NCBI GenBank assembly: GCA_038277395.1
Contig: CM076189.1
Location: 78,915,421 to 78,979,420, forward strand
Direction: 5' to 3'
Source of the DNA: Dryocosmus kuriphilus
Taxonomy: Eukaryota > Arthropoda > Insecta > Hymenoptera > Cynipidae
DNA length: 64,000 nucleotides
Every line of letters starts with the position of its first letter. Position 1 is the first letter of the stretch. The notes beneath the pieces are model-generated. The model was not told the DNA's origin. It made no database searches and worked only from the letters and a program-made list of their open reading frames with translations. Positions 1 to 9,423 of this stretch are shown piece by piece. A program made the translations under genes and the position numbers.

Positions 1-620
1 TTAGAACGTTTCGAAGATTTTAAGAGACTTAAAATATTTAACGGATTTAAAGACATTGTAAGAGATTTTAAGGGTTTTGATAAATTTCAAGGAAGTTTAA
101 GTCGTTTTAGAGGGTTTTTACGAGATTTAGTGTACTTCAAAGTCTTTAAAGAAGTTCAAGGAATTTAAAGGATTTTCAGAGATTCTAAGAGATTTAAAGG
201 ATTTGAAGTATCTTCAAGGTTTTACAGGCTTTGCAGGATTTTCCGGAATTTACAGGTAATCAAGAGTTTGTAAGGGTTTTAATGAATTTTAAGGAATTTA
301 TGGCATTTTAGAAAATTTTATGGGTATTAAGGGATTTTAAGGAATTAAAGTAATAAAAGCAAATTGATGAGTTTTAAGTGTTCCTATTAGATTTTGAAGT
401 CGTTTAAGGGATTCTAAAGGTGTTCAAAGAATTTTAAACGTGTTTAAGGGACTTCAAATAATTTTAAGGGATTTTAAAAGATTTTACGATAACTACGGAA
501 TTAAGAGGTTTAAGTAGTTTAAATGACTTAAGAATTTTGAAGAATTTTAAGTGTTTTCAAGAAGTTCAAGGGATTAATGTATTTTCAGCGATTTAAGGGA
601 TTTAAGGAATTGAAAGGATT
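1..620. repeat. Degenerate AT-rich short-motif repeat
   Basis: The stretch is built from imperfect iterations of a short theme resembling AAGGGATTTTAAG or GATTTTAAGG, with variable spacing and no fixed period. No open frame of substance is present. The same theme fills the right edge of the window (62905-64000), so this looks like a dispersed low-complexity family typical of this genome and not a local satellite. Function unknown. Confidence 0.7.
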
Positions 621-874
621 TGAATGGTTTTAGAATATAATGAGTGTAAGTAATTTTTTCTTTTTGGACACAAAATGATCGTGATATATGCCAGAAGTGT
701 AAACAGAAAAAAATCTGGTACGTTCAAGCCCTTCTCGGTTGAAGACAATCTAGGTACACCGTGACCTTTAATGTAACTATTAATAAACTCCATACGTTGC
801 ATCCAAAAATTTGAAACCCATTAACGTTACTGTTATCTTCTTTAAAAAATGGGGTCTTTTTTTTACAAAATTAG

Positions 875-958
875 TTGCGGAGGGATCTGCACGATTCGAT
901 CTGAATATACCACTGGATAGTAATGGTGAACCAAAAAGGGCTACGCCTGAGGATGTTG
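875..958 (+). CDS. Putative internal exon of unrecognised host gene
   Basis: An 84-nt open segment follows a pyrimidine-rich tract ending in AG (873-874) and is followed by a good donor, GTAAGT, at 959. Only one frame is open; it gives 27 codons with two leading bases and one trailing base (reading AEGSARFDLNIPLDSNG and onward). The trailing G joins in phase with the exon at 23433, forming a GAT codon at the junction. I do not recognise the protein. Base composition is less AT-rich than the surroundings, which fits coding sequence. Evidence is limited to splice signals, phase and composition; upstream exons would lie outside the window. Confidence 0.4.
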
Positions 959-1844
959 GTAAGTAGATAGGTTGGATGTTGTCGAATTAGTTGTTCAGAT
1001 CAGATATGAAAGAATAATTCAAAGTATTTCCTACGTATTTGTGAGCTATCCAATAATCTCCAACATTTTAGGTACTTTATTTAAATGCATCCTCATCTTC
1101 CTCCTCCTCTACCTCCTCCTCCACATCTTCATCCTTCTTCCCAGTTGAAGTAAGCACATATAAACCTAGGGACAGGTGAGTTTATACAATAAGAGTAAGA
1201 TAAGTTGAGTTATTTATCCGTTGAAACTATAACTTCCAGATACTTTATTCAATTTTGAAAAATAGTACAATTTTTATTGCGTTTCGACACCGAACTGTTG
1301 TATTTATCAGATGTGAATATAAAATTAATCTAGTATAATAAACAATGGAGAAAGGAATTTTTGTATCAATGGAGTTGAAAGTAATATTTAAATATTTACC
1401 TAGATTAGATATTCAGTTAGATATTATAAATCTTGACATTTTTGAAAGGAAGAACCTTTTCGTGGTCAGCTGTTATAAAGAAGTTTCGAATGTCAATTTT
1501 AATGTTTTAGAATTTAAAGCTGCAATTTTGTGAAAATTTTATTTTATTAATAGTAACTTTTATTAAAGGTTATCAAACATTTTTTCGTTAAAGGTTTATC
1601 AGAGCCCTTACCTTAAAAATGTTTGAGGTTATATTAAAATTAGTGAACATTGTGTGATTATAAAATGTGTTTTGAAACATTAAATCCTATAAGTGTTTGA
1701 AGAACTTTTGGATGGGAAGAACTTTTGAACTATAAACATTTTTTTAAAGAAGAAACATGAAAAATTATTCATTGGAACAAAGACGACATGCTTCTGCTGC
1801 AAAGAATAACCGAACACTGGCGTTCGAAATCTACATTGTATGTA
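959..1844. other. AT-rich non-coding stretch
   Basis: No supported gene. A pyrimidine-rich run at 1082-1141 (iterated CCTCCT and CATCTTC) ends in a splice-acceptor-like CCCAG, but no convincing exon follows. A 62-codon frame at 1345-1533 has no recognisable features. If the exon model is right, this is the 5' part of a large intron. Confidence 0.5.
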
Positions 1845-2285
1845 CGAGGCACGTCCAGAAAGTAAGCGTACTGGTACTCTCACATCTGTAGGGAATACTT
1901 TTTTGATATGTTAGCCACACTGCCGCGTAGCCTGATCCCTCCTCTTCAAAACGAGACCAATCCGAGTTGAAAACTCTTGACAAGGAGAGGAGCGGAAGAC
2001 CTTCAATTGTGACTGACGAACTTGTAGAAAAAATCGAGATTGCATAATTTTGATTGAATATCTGCCTCATGGGGAGACCATCAACGCGGCAAGATACTGC
2101 GAGACGCTAAAAAAATTGAAAAGGGCGATTCAGTTGACTCTTTTGGATGGTACGTTTTGAACCACCCCCCGTATTCCTCTCACCAGGCCCCTTCAGATTT
2201 CCATCTCTTCACTTCCCTGAAGGTGCAAGTGGGTGGAAACAAGTTTTCAACGGACGATGACGTGCCTGGTAAGTTTTATGAGTGA
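1845..2285 (+). mobile_element. Mariner-family remnant, internally deleted
   Basis: The left end follows a TA and begins with a mariner-like terminal sequence (CGAGGCACGTCCAGAAAG). A decayed + strand frame shows the helix-turn-helix region (RSGRPSIVTDELVEKIE). After an internal gap it resumes at the C-terminal catalytic block (PPYSSHQAPSDFHLF, corresponding to PPYSPDLAPSDFHLF in active elements). The middle, including the first two catalytic aspartates, is missing, and no right terminal repeat is visible before the next element begins near 2335. It differs from the full mariners at 7912 and 56887, so it is an older, separate family. Non-functional. Confidence 0.75.
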
Positions 2286-2369
2286 TCATTAGCAACGAAG
2301 ATATAAAAAGGGGTTATGCTTGAATTCTGTAAAGGCCCCGCACACTTTACATTAAAATTCGACCCCTTG

Positions 2370-2745
2370 TCAAATAGGCTGAAATTGAAATATATTAAAG
2401 TCCAAACCCTCCTGATCAAAAAATCCTAAGAAGTACCAGTCCATAAAGTAAAAATATGTCGAGATAGTTGCGATTGAACGCGAAAAATAAGACCACAAAC
2501 GAATTTAATGTCCCGCTTGAAACTTGAATATGAGGTGCAGATTTTTCAATAAAAGTGGTCAGCAGAATGTCTTAGAGCAATAGAAACTCTGCCAAGGCCA
2601 GACCAGATAATAAGGGCAACGAAATGGGGCTGTCCTGGTAATAGTAGGCGAAATCATGTGTGTCTGTCCTTGTAATGTAAATACTGAGCGAAATATTGAA
2701 AGTGGAAGGCAGTTCAGTCAATGAATGCAAGAATGTAGATCAGTC
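2370..2745 (+). repeat. Left long inverted repeat of DDE/SWIM transposon
   Basis: Aligns in reverse orientation with 6298-6640. Shared blocks include TCCCGCTTGAAACTTGAA, GGTGCAGATTTTTCAATAAA, GATTGAACGCGAAAAAT (GGTTGAACGCGAAAAAT on the right) and TGTAAATACTG. Divergence and indels show the copy is old. Confidence 0.75.
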
Positions 2746-2869
2746 CAACTATCAAAGGAAAAGCCAGTCCAGCTACTATGGGCAATGTAATAGGATTTTC
2801 ATGGCAATGTGAAGATTTTTCAGAATAATCAAGGAAAAAGATATTCTGGACTAACTTAGATATTTAGTT

Positions 2870-3085
2870 GTCCAGATATTTAAGACAAGATTATAGATCA
2901 GTCAAAGCTAGAAGGGTAGGACGTTTTGACAGTTCACCGAGTTAAAGCAAGGCTCTAGATCTGTCTAATCAACAGAGGTAAGACATGTTATTAGTCCAGT
3001 GTGTTAAGGCAAGACTATACATGTGTCCAACGACCAAAGACAAATAAGGTTTTTCGTCCAGCCAGTTAAGACAAGTTTGTCTACG
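2870..3085 (+). repeat. Tandem repeat, about 62 bp, 3.5 copies
   Basis: Successive units begin AGTCCAG or similar, followed by (G/T)TTAAG(A/G)CAAG, a TAGATC or ACATG block, and a GACAAG/GTAAGAC block. Starts are near 2870, 2931, 2993 and 3055. It lies just inside the left inverted repeat of the DDE/SWIM transposon and is probably a subterminal array of that element. Confidence 0.65.
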
Positions 3086-3736
3086 TTGACTTTTTTACGC
3101 AAGCAGGCTTCGCAATGCGCCTTGGCTTGTTAATCTCTCTGACCTGCTTCAATGACGTTTTTCAAGCAAGGCTGTAGTAGGATATTTGAACCACTGTGTC
3201 GGATGTCGAGCGTACCTTAAGTACCATAATATGCTCGCAAAACAAGTGTTCTTGCTCCAGCTTTAATTCCGAAATAATACCCTGGGATAGGATCATTAGG
3301 TCCTCCATCTGCAAAGTTCTCATTCTCTTGCCTGCTAAAGTCTTCTTCAGTGTTTGCTATCCATAGTTGGTATTTGGTAACATTTCTGAATCTAGAATAC
3401 ATTCACTTTCTAATGAGTCCACGTTCATCCAATAGTTCATCTATTTGAAATTGTTTAGCCTGTTCTCTTTGAAGTTTGTCTTGTGTGAAAGCAGGTCTAT
3501 CAAATAATTGAAATCATGTGTTGGAATGTAGGGTGCATTATTTGCGTTTAACTGGGTCCACCGAGCGTTTCTCGTGTGAAGGTTGTCCACTTAAACTGTT
3601 GAATTATCTTGAATTACATTAGCCGTACGAAGTTTTTCTAACATTCTTTCCGCTACTTCTGCAGTGTTTCCCTCCACAACGATACGCTCTAGATATTTAC
3701 TGAGAATCGCACCGGCAATTCGTTAAAATTCCCGAA

Positions 3737-4786
3737 CGTTGATGGCATGTCTCATGGAATCAAACACTTCCAATAATTTAAAAACGGATTTTATATGAAC
3801 GTTACGTCACCTTGTCTTTTTAATTATTCTGGAGCTATTTGCCGTTTGAGTTTAGGTTGACGTTGACCTGGCTGTAGAAGGGCGCGCATTTTATGATCAA
3901 TACCAAAGTTTTCGTGTAATGGTAAAACATTTTTGTAGCCACGATCCACGATGAATATGCCCCATTTTGAAACTATTCCCGAAGACCTGTGGTATTCACC
4001 TGAAATTCGATTTCCCAAACGAAGGTCATAAAATGTTTATGGAATTTATGTTCATCGAGGTTAGTAATGTTCCGCGTCATTTTCTGTGTACGCGTTATGA
4101 CTGGATTGTAGGAGAATTTATAAGCAATGTTAATTAGGTCGTAGTTGGAGAGAAAAGGAATAGGGTGTTGTGAGTGAGAGAGTACATTGTCAATGTCATC
4201 AATAATCATTAAGACAATGAGAGTACTGGAATGGTCAGTGTGGTGGATTGAGGTATGGGGTACAACTGAGAGTCCTGAATAACATACTAAAGACGTTAAG
4301 TACTTAGATTGATTACAGGAAAGGTTTAAGTTGGTGCTAAAATCTCCAGTAAGAACGATGTTACTGAAGTTGGGAATGTGCGAGAAAATTACAGATTCGA
4401 GTTCCGTGCCATAAGAGGCATTGGGTGGTTTGTACACTACGCCAACTAAAGTATTTTCGGAGGATGACATAACTTCAATAAAGAGAAATTCTATCGAAGG
4501 ATAAGTAGACGTTGATGGCATGGTTCATGGAAACAATACCTTAAGAGAGTTTATAGAAACAGATTTTATATGAACGTTACGTCACCTTGTCTTTTTAATT
4601 ATCCTAGAGCTATTTGCCGTTTGAGTATCAAGTTGACGTTGACCTGACTGTAGAAGGGCGCGCATTTTATGATCAATACCAAAGTTTTCGTGTAATGGTA
4701 AAACATCTCTGTAGCAACGATCCACTATGATATGCCCCCATTTTGAAACTATTCCCGAAGACCTGTAGTATTCACCTGAAATTCGT
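3737..4786 (-). repeat. Direct duplication of about 272 bp flanking a LINE piece
   Basis: 3737-4008 and 4510-4786 are diverged direct copies of the same part of the DDE/SWIM transposase (the VDRGY...LLQ.GQRQ block and what follows). The LINE1 endonuclease fragment 4010-4508 lies exactly between them. The copies differ by scattered substitutions and small indels, so the duplication is not recent. Either an unusually long target-site duplication or recombination between two copies would explain it. Confidence 0.7.
4010..4508 (-). mobile_element. LINE1-family endonuclease fragment
   Basis: Strongly similar to 10968-11463, part of the larger LINE1 copy. It encodes a piece of the APE-type endonuclease on the minus strand, including VGVVYKPPNASYG and VLTGDFSTNLN (GDF of the GDFN motif kept, N replaced by S). 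Both the 5' and 3' parts of the element are missing and there is no 3' tail, so it is not an ordinary 5'-truncated LINE insertion. Confidence 0.8.
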
Positions 4787-6095
4787 TTTAAGGCATTGAT
4801 GCGTCATTATTCCCAGAGTCCGAGAAATGAGGGTCATGGATATCTAGTATATATCCATCTGGAGCTACAAGGGTAGCTTAATTAAATGACGCACCTTCTG
4901 CATTGAGTATGACTGGCTTAGTGCTCTGAATATTCTGGACTTATGCATATATACATACGTTCAATCGATATATGTAATTGCAACAGTATCATTAGGGTTA
5001 GGATTATAAAGCTTATTTGCAAAATCCGTCATATGCCTTTCTATGCATAGCTCTCTTGTAATTGCATCCTATCGAATGTTGTGAAGAAAAAAACGTAACG
5101 TCAGTGATTCCCGCATGGTAGCAATGCTCAGACTAACAGCTTGCCTACTACTAAATCAAGAAGAAACTTTAAGAAAATCATCGGATATGTTTTGAGGCAT
5201 TTTACATAAAAATGTTAGGAGATCCTTTTGTCTGACATAATGAACTTTACTACCAGGTTCAGGCACAGAATCACAATGTGTGTACAACTCTTTAAACTGA
5301 TAACGTGTTATTGGGCTTACTGCTTTGAAATCACCTTCCGAAAAGCCTTCTTCACTGTTAAAACCAGGATCATCAATTCTGGGTGATTCACGTAAACTCC
5401 GCAAGAAATTGTGTTGTTGTCTACCGAATAAACGATAAGGCCTATTTACGAATTGAAAATTGCACAATAAAATATGTCATCTAAGGCAATTGTCGTCTAA
5501 ATGCTGAAAACAGCAGAGAGCTGATTCGGGGACGAAGATATTTTTTATAATAAAAATATTAACCCTGCGCTCAGAAGAAAGTCTTACAAAGTCTTCCAAC
5601 TAATTGCAAAACATGCAAGAACCTTGCCTCTTCTGCTTAGTTATATTTAGTCTTAAACACTCTTCATTCTGTTCTACTTCACGTATTTCCACGTTAATAC
5701 TTCGTTTGAACATTACACATATACAAGTATTATCCTGTATCTCTTGAAGAGGATGATTAACATTATCACCACGAGAAATTGCGATCTGAAACTTCTGCGC
5801 TTCCAGTTGTTCAAAAATACGCACTATTATACGAGGTTCTAATCGAAGATCACATACATAACAATTTCTTCTATTTCGTCCTGCCATTTTAGTTTTAATT
5901 TAGGAAGTATGATTCACAGGTATTATGCAGATACCAAAAATCACGTGTACAGTCACAGTTTAACATACGAGATGTAGATGCATGGATCTATTGTAAGAGG
6001 TATCATTTGCGAAGTAGTCTATATTGAGGAATAAGAACAAATGGAAATAAGCATTTCCCTAGTGTGCACAAATGATGAAAAAGTGGAAAAGTCGG

Positions 6096-6315
6096 TTCCA
6101 GAAACGAATGAAATGTGAGTGACCGTCTTATGTTTCACAAGTGCATGAATTTCAGAAACAAATGACAATCTGCGTGATCGCCACAAGTTACATAACTGCA
6201 TGGACTTTAGAAACAAAGGACAATATGAATGTGTATCTAGTTTTAGAATTGGATTAAATGCAGAACCAAATGGCAATGTGCGCAATCGTCTTATATTTTC
6301 GATCTACAGTCTTAC
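6096..6315 (+). repeat. Tandem repeat, about 55 bp, 4 copies
   Basis: Four imperfect units begin with CAGAAAC(A/G)AATG or a close variant, followed by a GCG(T/C)(G/A)ATCG block and a CATGNANTTT block. The array lies inside the right inverted repeat and is a different array from the one at 2870-3085. It generates an open frame with no coding character. Confidence 0.65.
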
Positions 6316-6640
6316 ATTCATTGACCATTCTGTCTTCCACCTTCAATATTTCGAACAGTATTTACACTGCCAGGACAGCCTCATTATTTCGTCCATTTTT
6401 ACCAGGAAAGGGCCATTGTGTTTACCTTATTAGCTGGACCGGTCTTCCCAGTTCTTCTAGCGTTGTCCGTGATTATTCTGACAACATTTTATTGAAAAAT
6501 CTGCACCTTATCTTCAAGTTTCAAGCGGGATATTAGATTCCCTTGTGGTCACATTTTTCGCGTTCAACCACACATATCTCGAAAGCTTTTGATCCTTTGG
6601 CTTTGAGGGATATTATAATGCAATTTCAGTCACTTTGACC
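6298..6640 (-). repeat. Right long inverted repeat of DDE/SWIM transposon
   Basis: Reverse-complement counterpart of 2370-2745, with the same ordered blocks. Two short frames on the + strand here are by-products of the repeat and not genes. Confidence 0.75.
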
Positions 6641-6789
6641 TGTGCCGTATCTTAAAGCAAATTGGGCGGCTTCCTTTGACAAAAGTAACAAATTCTGATT
6701 TCTTAGAAAGTTTGAAATAGCATACCTACAGACACAGGTAAAATCTGATTTTTAAAGTATAAAAATTCAGAAGTGAAAGTCACGCTACT

Positions 6790-7245
6790 AAATATTAAAC
6801 CATTTAATATGATGGATAGAAATATTCTAAATTAGTTATTTTGGTTAGACAATTTTGCTCTTCTTTTTGTATAAAAGCCATTTCTGCAAAACGTCTTTTA
6901 TAATACTTGGATCCCTGATGCAAGATTTCAACATTATCACAGCTTATAAATGAATTATTACTAATATGTTCGTCAACTAAACGTTTAGTAATAGCTTTGC
7001 AGTATTTTGGATTAAGTTTATGTTATTGCGATGTTCATTAAATCTGATTCTGAACGGACGATTAGTTTAACCTACATAAGATTTTCCTAATTTACATTTT
7101 AATTTATACAGAACATTATATTGTTCTAAGGTTTAAAGATGGACTTACCCTCATTTAATAAGCTCATCTATTTTTGCATCTGCTCTATTAATGGTTTCAG
7201 TATTGCGATTCCTTAATAAGCGTTTTACATTTTGTATTTTTATTT
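6790..7245 (-). pseudogene. PLE-D C-terminal GIY-YIG endonuclease part
   Basis: A decayed minus-strand frame shows the Penelope-like C-terminus: a linker, the KCKLGKSYVG.TNRPFRIRFNEH core of the GIY-YIG domain, then LNPKYCKAITKRLVDEHIS and EILHQGSKYYKRRFAEM. It is cut at 7245 by the 3' end of LINE1. The matching reverse-transcriptase half lies on the same strand at 21067-22980, so the two are probably one PLE split by later insertions. Stops and frameshifts throughout. Confidence 0.7.
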
Positions 7246-7268
7246 GAATTTGTTTTTAAAAAGTCCCT

Positions 7269-7284
7269 AGGGCTAAATAGCCCT
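7269..7284 (-). other. Hairpin in LINE1 3' UTR
   Basis: A self-complementary AGGGCTAAATAGCCCT lies about 20 bp from the 3' end of LINE1. Short 3' hairpins are used as RT recognition signals in several LINE families; that role here is inference. Confidence 0.45.
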
Positions 7285-7911
7285 CTAAGGAACAAAAGAA
7301 TACATGTGATGATAAATTGTACAAAATCGGATCGGTAATAATATTAGATAGGTCGCTTTATTTGAACACTAATTTATAAACTATATAAGGTAAATGAAAT
7401 TGACCTAGACGACGTTAGGAGAAATAATAATAATCGCTATATATGTGGGTGCAGATTAACATGTTAGATTAAGCAAAATGATTGTTAATGAAAACAAGAA
7501 CAACAGACAGTTACAAAAAATGAATGTAGGAGTTTTGGAGGTTGTGTATACACCCATGTGTAATTTCAGGAGCAGGGTTAGCGTTATTGAACAAATATTT
7601 GAAAAAGAGATTTTTAAAGTAATACAGGAAGAAGAATTTCTAACATCAGATGGCAGTTTATTCCATAAACGGGCACCTCTCACTATAAAAAATCTTTGAA
7701 GCTGGCATGTTCTGTGCAAAGGAATTCTAAGTATCTATTTTCTTTCACGAAGCTTGGACTGTGCAGGTTGGTCTCTTTCCATAAATTGGACAAGTTAAAT
7801 AAGCACTGAGGAGCTTGGTTGTGAAAGATAGTATACAGCAAATTACCCATGAAAGATTGTCTTCTCTTAGGTACATTAGGTAGACCAGCCTTTTGTGGGT
7901 AAAGGAATATA

Positions 7912-9234
7912 CGAGCGCCTACCCAAAAGAAACCGAACTACTTTTGTACAAAGTTATTATTTTGATTTTTCTACAAAAAACATTTAATCTCCTTCAAAGT
8001 ACTCTCCATTGGAGACAATACACTTATCTAATCTTTTATTCCATTGTTCGAAACATTTTTTAAATTCCTCTTTTGTGATGCTTGACAGCACCTCCGTCGT
8101 TTTTTCCTTCACTTCAGCTACGTCCGCAAAACGCTTTCCTTTCATGTCCCTTTTCATTCGGGGGAATAAACAAAAGTCACAGGGGGCTAAATCGGGTGAA
8201 TAGGGTGGGTGAGGAACAGTGGCCATGCTATTTTTGGTCAAAAATCGGCGCACAGAAAGAACTGTGTGAGCAGGGGCGTTATCGTGGTGGAAAAACCAGT
8301 CCCTCGACTGCCACAAATCAGGCCTTTTCCGTCGTAAACTGTTGCGCAATCTTTTCAAGACTTCCAGGTAAAATGCCTGATTAACTGTCTGACCCGGTGG
8401 AACAAATTCTGAATGGACGACTCTTCTCACATCGAAAAAACAAATGAGCATCGTCTTAATGTTTGACCTCACCTGACGAGCTTTTTTAGGGCGAGGCGAA
8501 TTTTGAGTCTTCCATTGACTTGACTGTTGCTTAGTTTCAGGATCGTATCCATAACACCACGATTCGTCACCTGTTATGACCTTGGAAAAAAAGTTTGGAT
8601 CATTTTGGAATTCCTCCTTCAAAGCAGAGCATGCTTGCACGCGGCCTTGTTTTTGCTCTGCAGTCAGCAGTCGAGGAACAAATTTTGCAGCCACCCTTCT
8701 CATCCCCAAATCTTTACTTAGAATTCTCTGTACTGAACTCCAACTCACGACAGATTTCTCCACAACATCTTCGATGGTCCTTCGTCGATCTTCCAGGATG
8801 ATTTCACGAATTTTTTCAACATTTTCGTCGATTCGGGCCGTCGAAGGACGTCCAGAGCGAGGTTGATCGTCAATTGACATTTCCCCACTTTTAAAACGAG
8901 AAAACCACTCGAACACTTGAGTTTTTCCCATAGCATCATCCTTGTAGGCCGTTTTTAACATTTGAAGAGATTCTGTGCCCGTTTTCCCGAGCAGGAAGCA
9001 AAACCTCACGTTGGCACGCTGATCACGAAAATCAACCATCACAAAAAACGACGAGCGCGCAAAGCAACAGTCACAAAAAAAATTACACACACCAAATGCA
9101 ACCTTATACAGTGATAGCAGTTGGCATACTAACTGGTGAAAAGTGCCTCTACACGCACCTACCGGCAAAAACCCGGTACTACAACAACTCCGCTCCCCAC
9201 AACATCAGTGCGGTTTCTTTTGGGTAGGCCCTCG
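7912..9234 (-). mobile_element. Full-length mariner (copy 1), 1323 bp
   Basis: Flanked by TA on both sides (7910-7911 and 9235-9236). The terminal inverted repeats read CGAG(G/C)GCCTACCCAAAAG inward. The same 1323-bp element occurs at 56887-58209 in the opposite orientation. It interrupts the C-terminal part of LINE1 ORF2, whose frame resumes on the other side, so it inserted after LINE1 became fixed here. Confidence 0.93.
7984..9039 (-). CDS. Mariner transposase (DD34D), intact frame
   Basis: A 351-residue cut-and-paste transposase predicted to bind the terminal repeats and move the element at TA sites. The frame stays open upstream to 9168, but MVDFRDQ at 9039 is the likely start because it gives the family's usual length and leaves the terminal region outside. 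Domains: paired helix-turn-helix N-terminus (residues about 1-110, with SGRPSTARIDE and SWSSVQRIL), then a catalytic core with ITGDESWCYGYDPETKQQS, FHHDNAPAHT and PPYSPDLAPCDFCLFP. Spacing between the second and third aspartate is 34. All three catalytic residues are present and there are no internal stops, so activity is possible from sequence alone. The usual DFFLFP reads DFCLFP here, one of several differences from copy 2. Confidence 0.93.
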   Translation of the reverse strand: MVDFRDQRANVRFCFLLGKTGTESLQMLKTAYKDDAMGKTQVFEWFSRFKSGEMSIDDQPRSGRPSTARIDENVEKIREIILEDRRRTIEDVVEKSVVSWSSVQRILSKDLGMRRVAAKFVPRLLTAEQKQGRVQACSALKEEFQNDPNFFSKVITGDESWCYGYDPETKQQSSQWKTQNSPRPKKARQVRSNIKTMLICFFDVRRVVHSEFVPPGQTVNQAFYLEVLKRLRNSLRRKRPDLWQSRDWFFHHDNAPAHTVLSVRRFLTKNSMATVPHPPYSPDLAPCDFCLFPRMKRDMKGKRFADVAEVKEKTTEVLSSITKEEFKKCFEQWNKRLDKCIVSNGEYFEGD

Positions 9235-9355
9235 TATGTTGGTATTTAGGCAAATTATAAATAAAGCGAACACAAGCATTCAATGCGCGTTCAAGTTTTA
9301 AATTTAAGGAGTCTGTTAGATCGTCATATACTATACATCCATGGTCAAAGAGGGG

Positions 9356-9423
9356 AAAAATAATAAAAAATAAGTAAATAAATAATAAATAATAAATAAA
9401 TAAAAATAATAAATAAAAAAAAT
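9356..9423. repeat. AAAT/AAATAAT microsatellite inside LINE1
   Basis: About 68 bp of AATA and AATAAAT iterations inserted in the LINE1 RT region. The coding similarity stops on one side (FDHGCIVYDDL) and continues on the other, so this is a local expansion. On the minus strand it produces a meaningless leucine/tyrosine/phenylalanine stretch. Confidence 0.85.

Larger units (their letters stand above)
3190..5890 (-). pseudogene. DDE_Tnp_4-like transposase with SWIM-like C-terminus, broken
   Basis: Read 5' to 3' on the minus strand. The first piece is a cysteine-containing N-terminus (5887-5600) with NCYVCDLR and SCMFCN, plausibly a zinc ribbon. Next comes PITRYQFKELYTHCD followed by DLLTFLCKMPQNISDDFL (5467-5156). 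Then come decayed nuclease-core pieces, including NDTVAITYIDRTYVYMHKS and VDRGYKNVLPLHENFGI, with AGAILSKYLERIV further downstream. The end resembles a SWIM region: YQLWIANT, PIPGYYFGIKAGARTLV. In the family the last part normally carries CTC and CAH zinc ligands, which are lost here. Many stops, frameshifts and an inserted LINE piece make it non-functional. Family naming is from memory of related proteins and needs a profile search. Confidence 0.6.
2335..6675 (-). mobile_element. DDE/SWIM-type DNA transposon with long inverted termini
   Basis: A roughly 4.3-kb unit is defined by imperfect inverted repeats (2370-2745 versus 6298-6640) around a decayed minus-strand transposase gene (5890 down to 3190). 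Each terminal region also carries its own tandem array. Recognition of the protein rests on recalled similarity to an arthropod/cnidarian family that joins a DDE_Tnp_4-like nuclease to a C-terminal SWIM-like zinc-binding region. A LINE fragment and a 270-bp duplication lie inside. The exact outer ends and target duplication are not resolved; they are estimated from where the inverted similarity fades. Other superfamily assignments are possible. Confidence 0.6.

Noticed and set aside
1345..1533. 62-codon frame as a small gene
   Set aside because: AT-rich, no family resemblance, no splice or start context; expected by chance.
6019..6536. Three overlapping frames of 77-92 codons
   Set aside because: Produced by the tandem repeat and inverted terminus of the DDE/SWIM transposon.
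8009..8866. Open frames on the strand opposite the mariner transposase (also 57255-57594 and 57918-58112)
   Set aside because: They are antisense shadows of the intact transposase and recur identically in both mariner copies.
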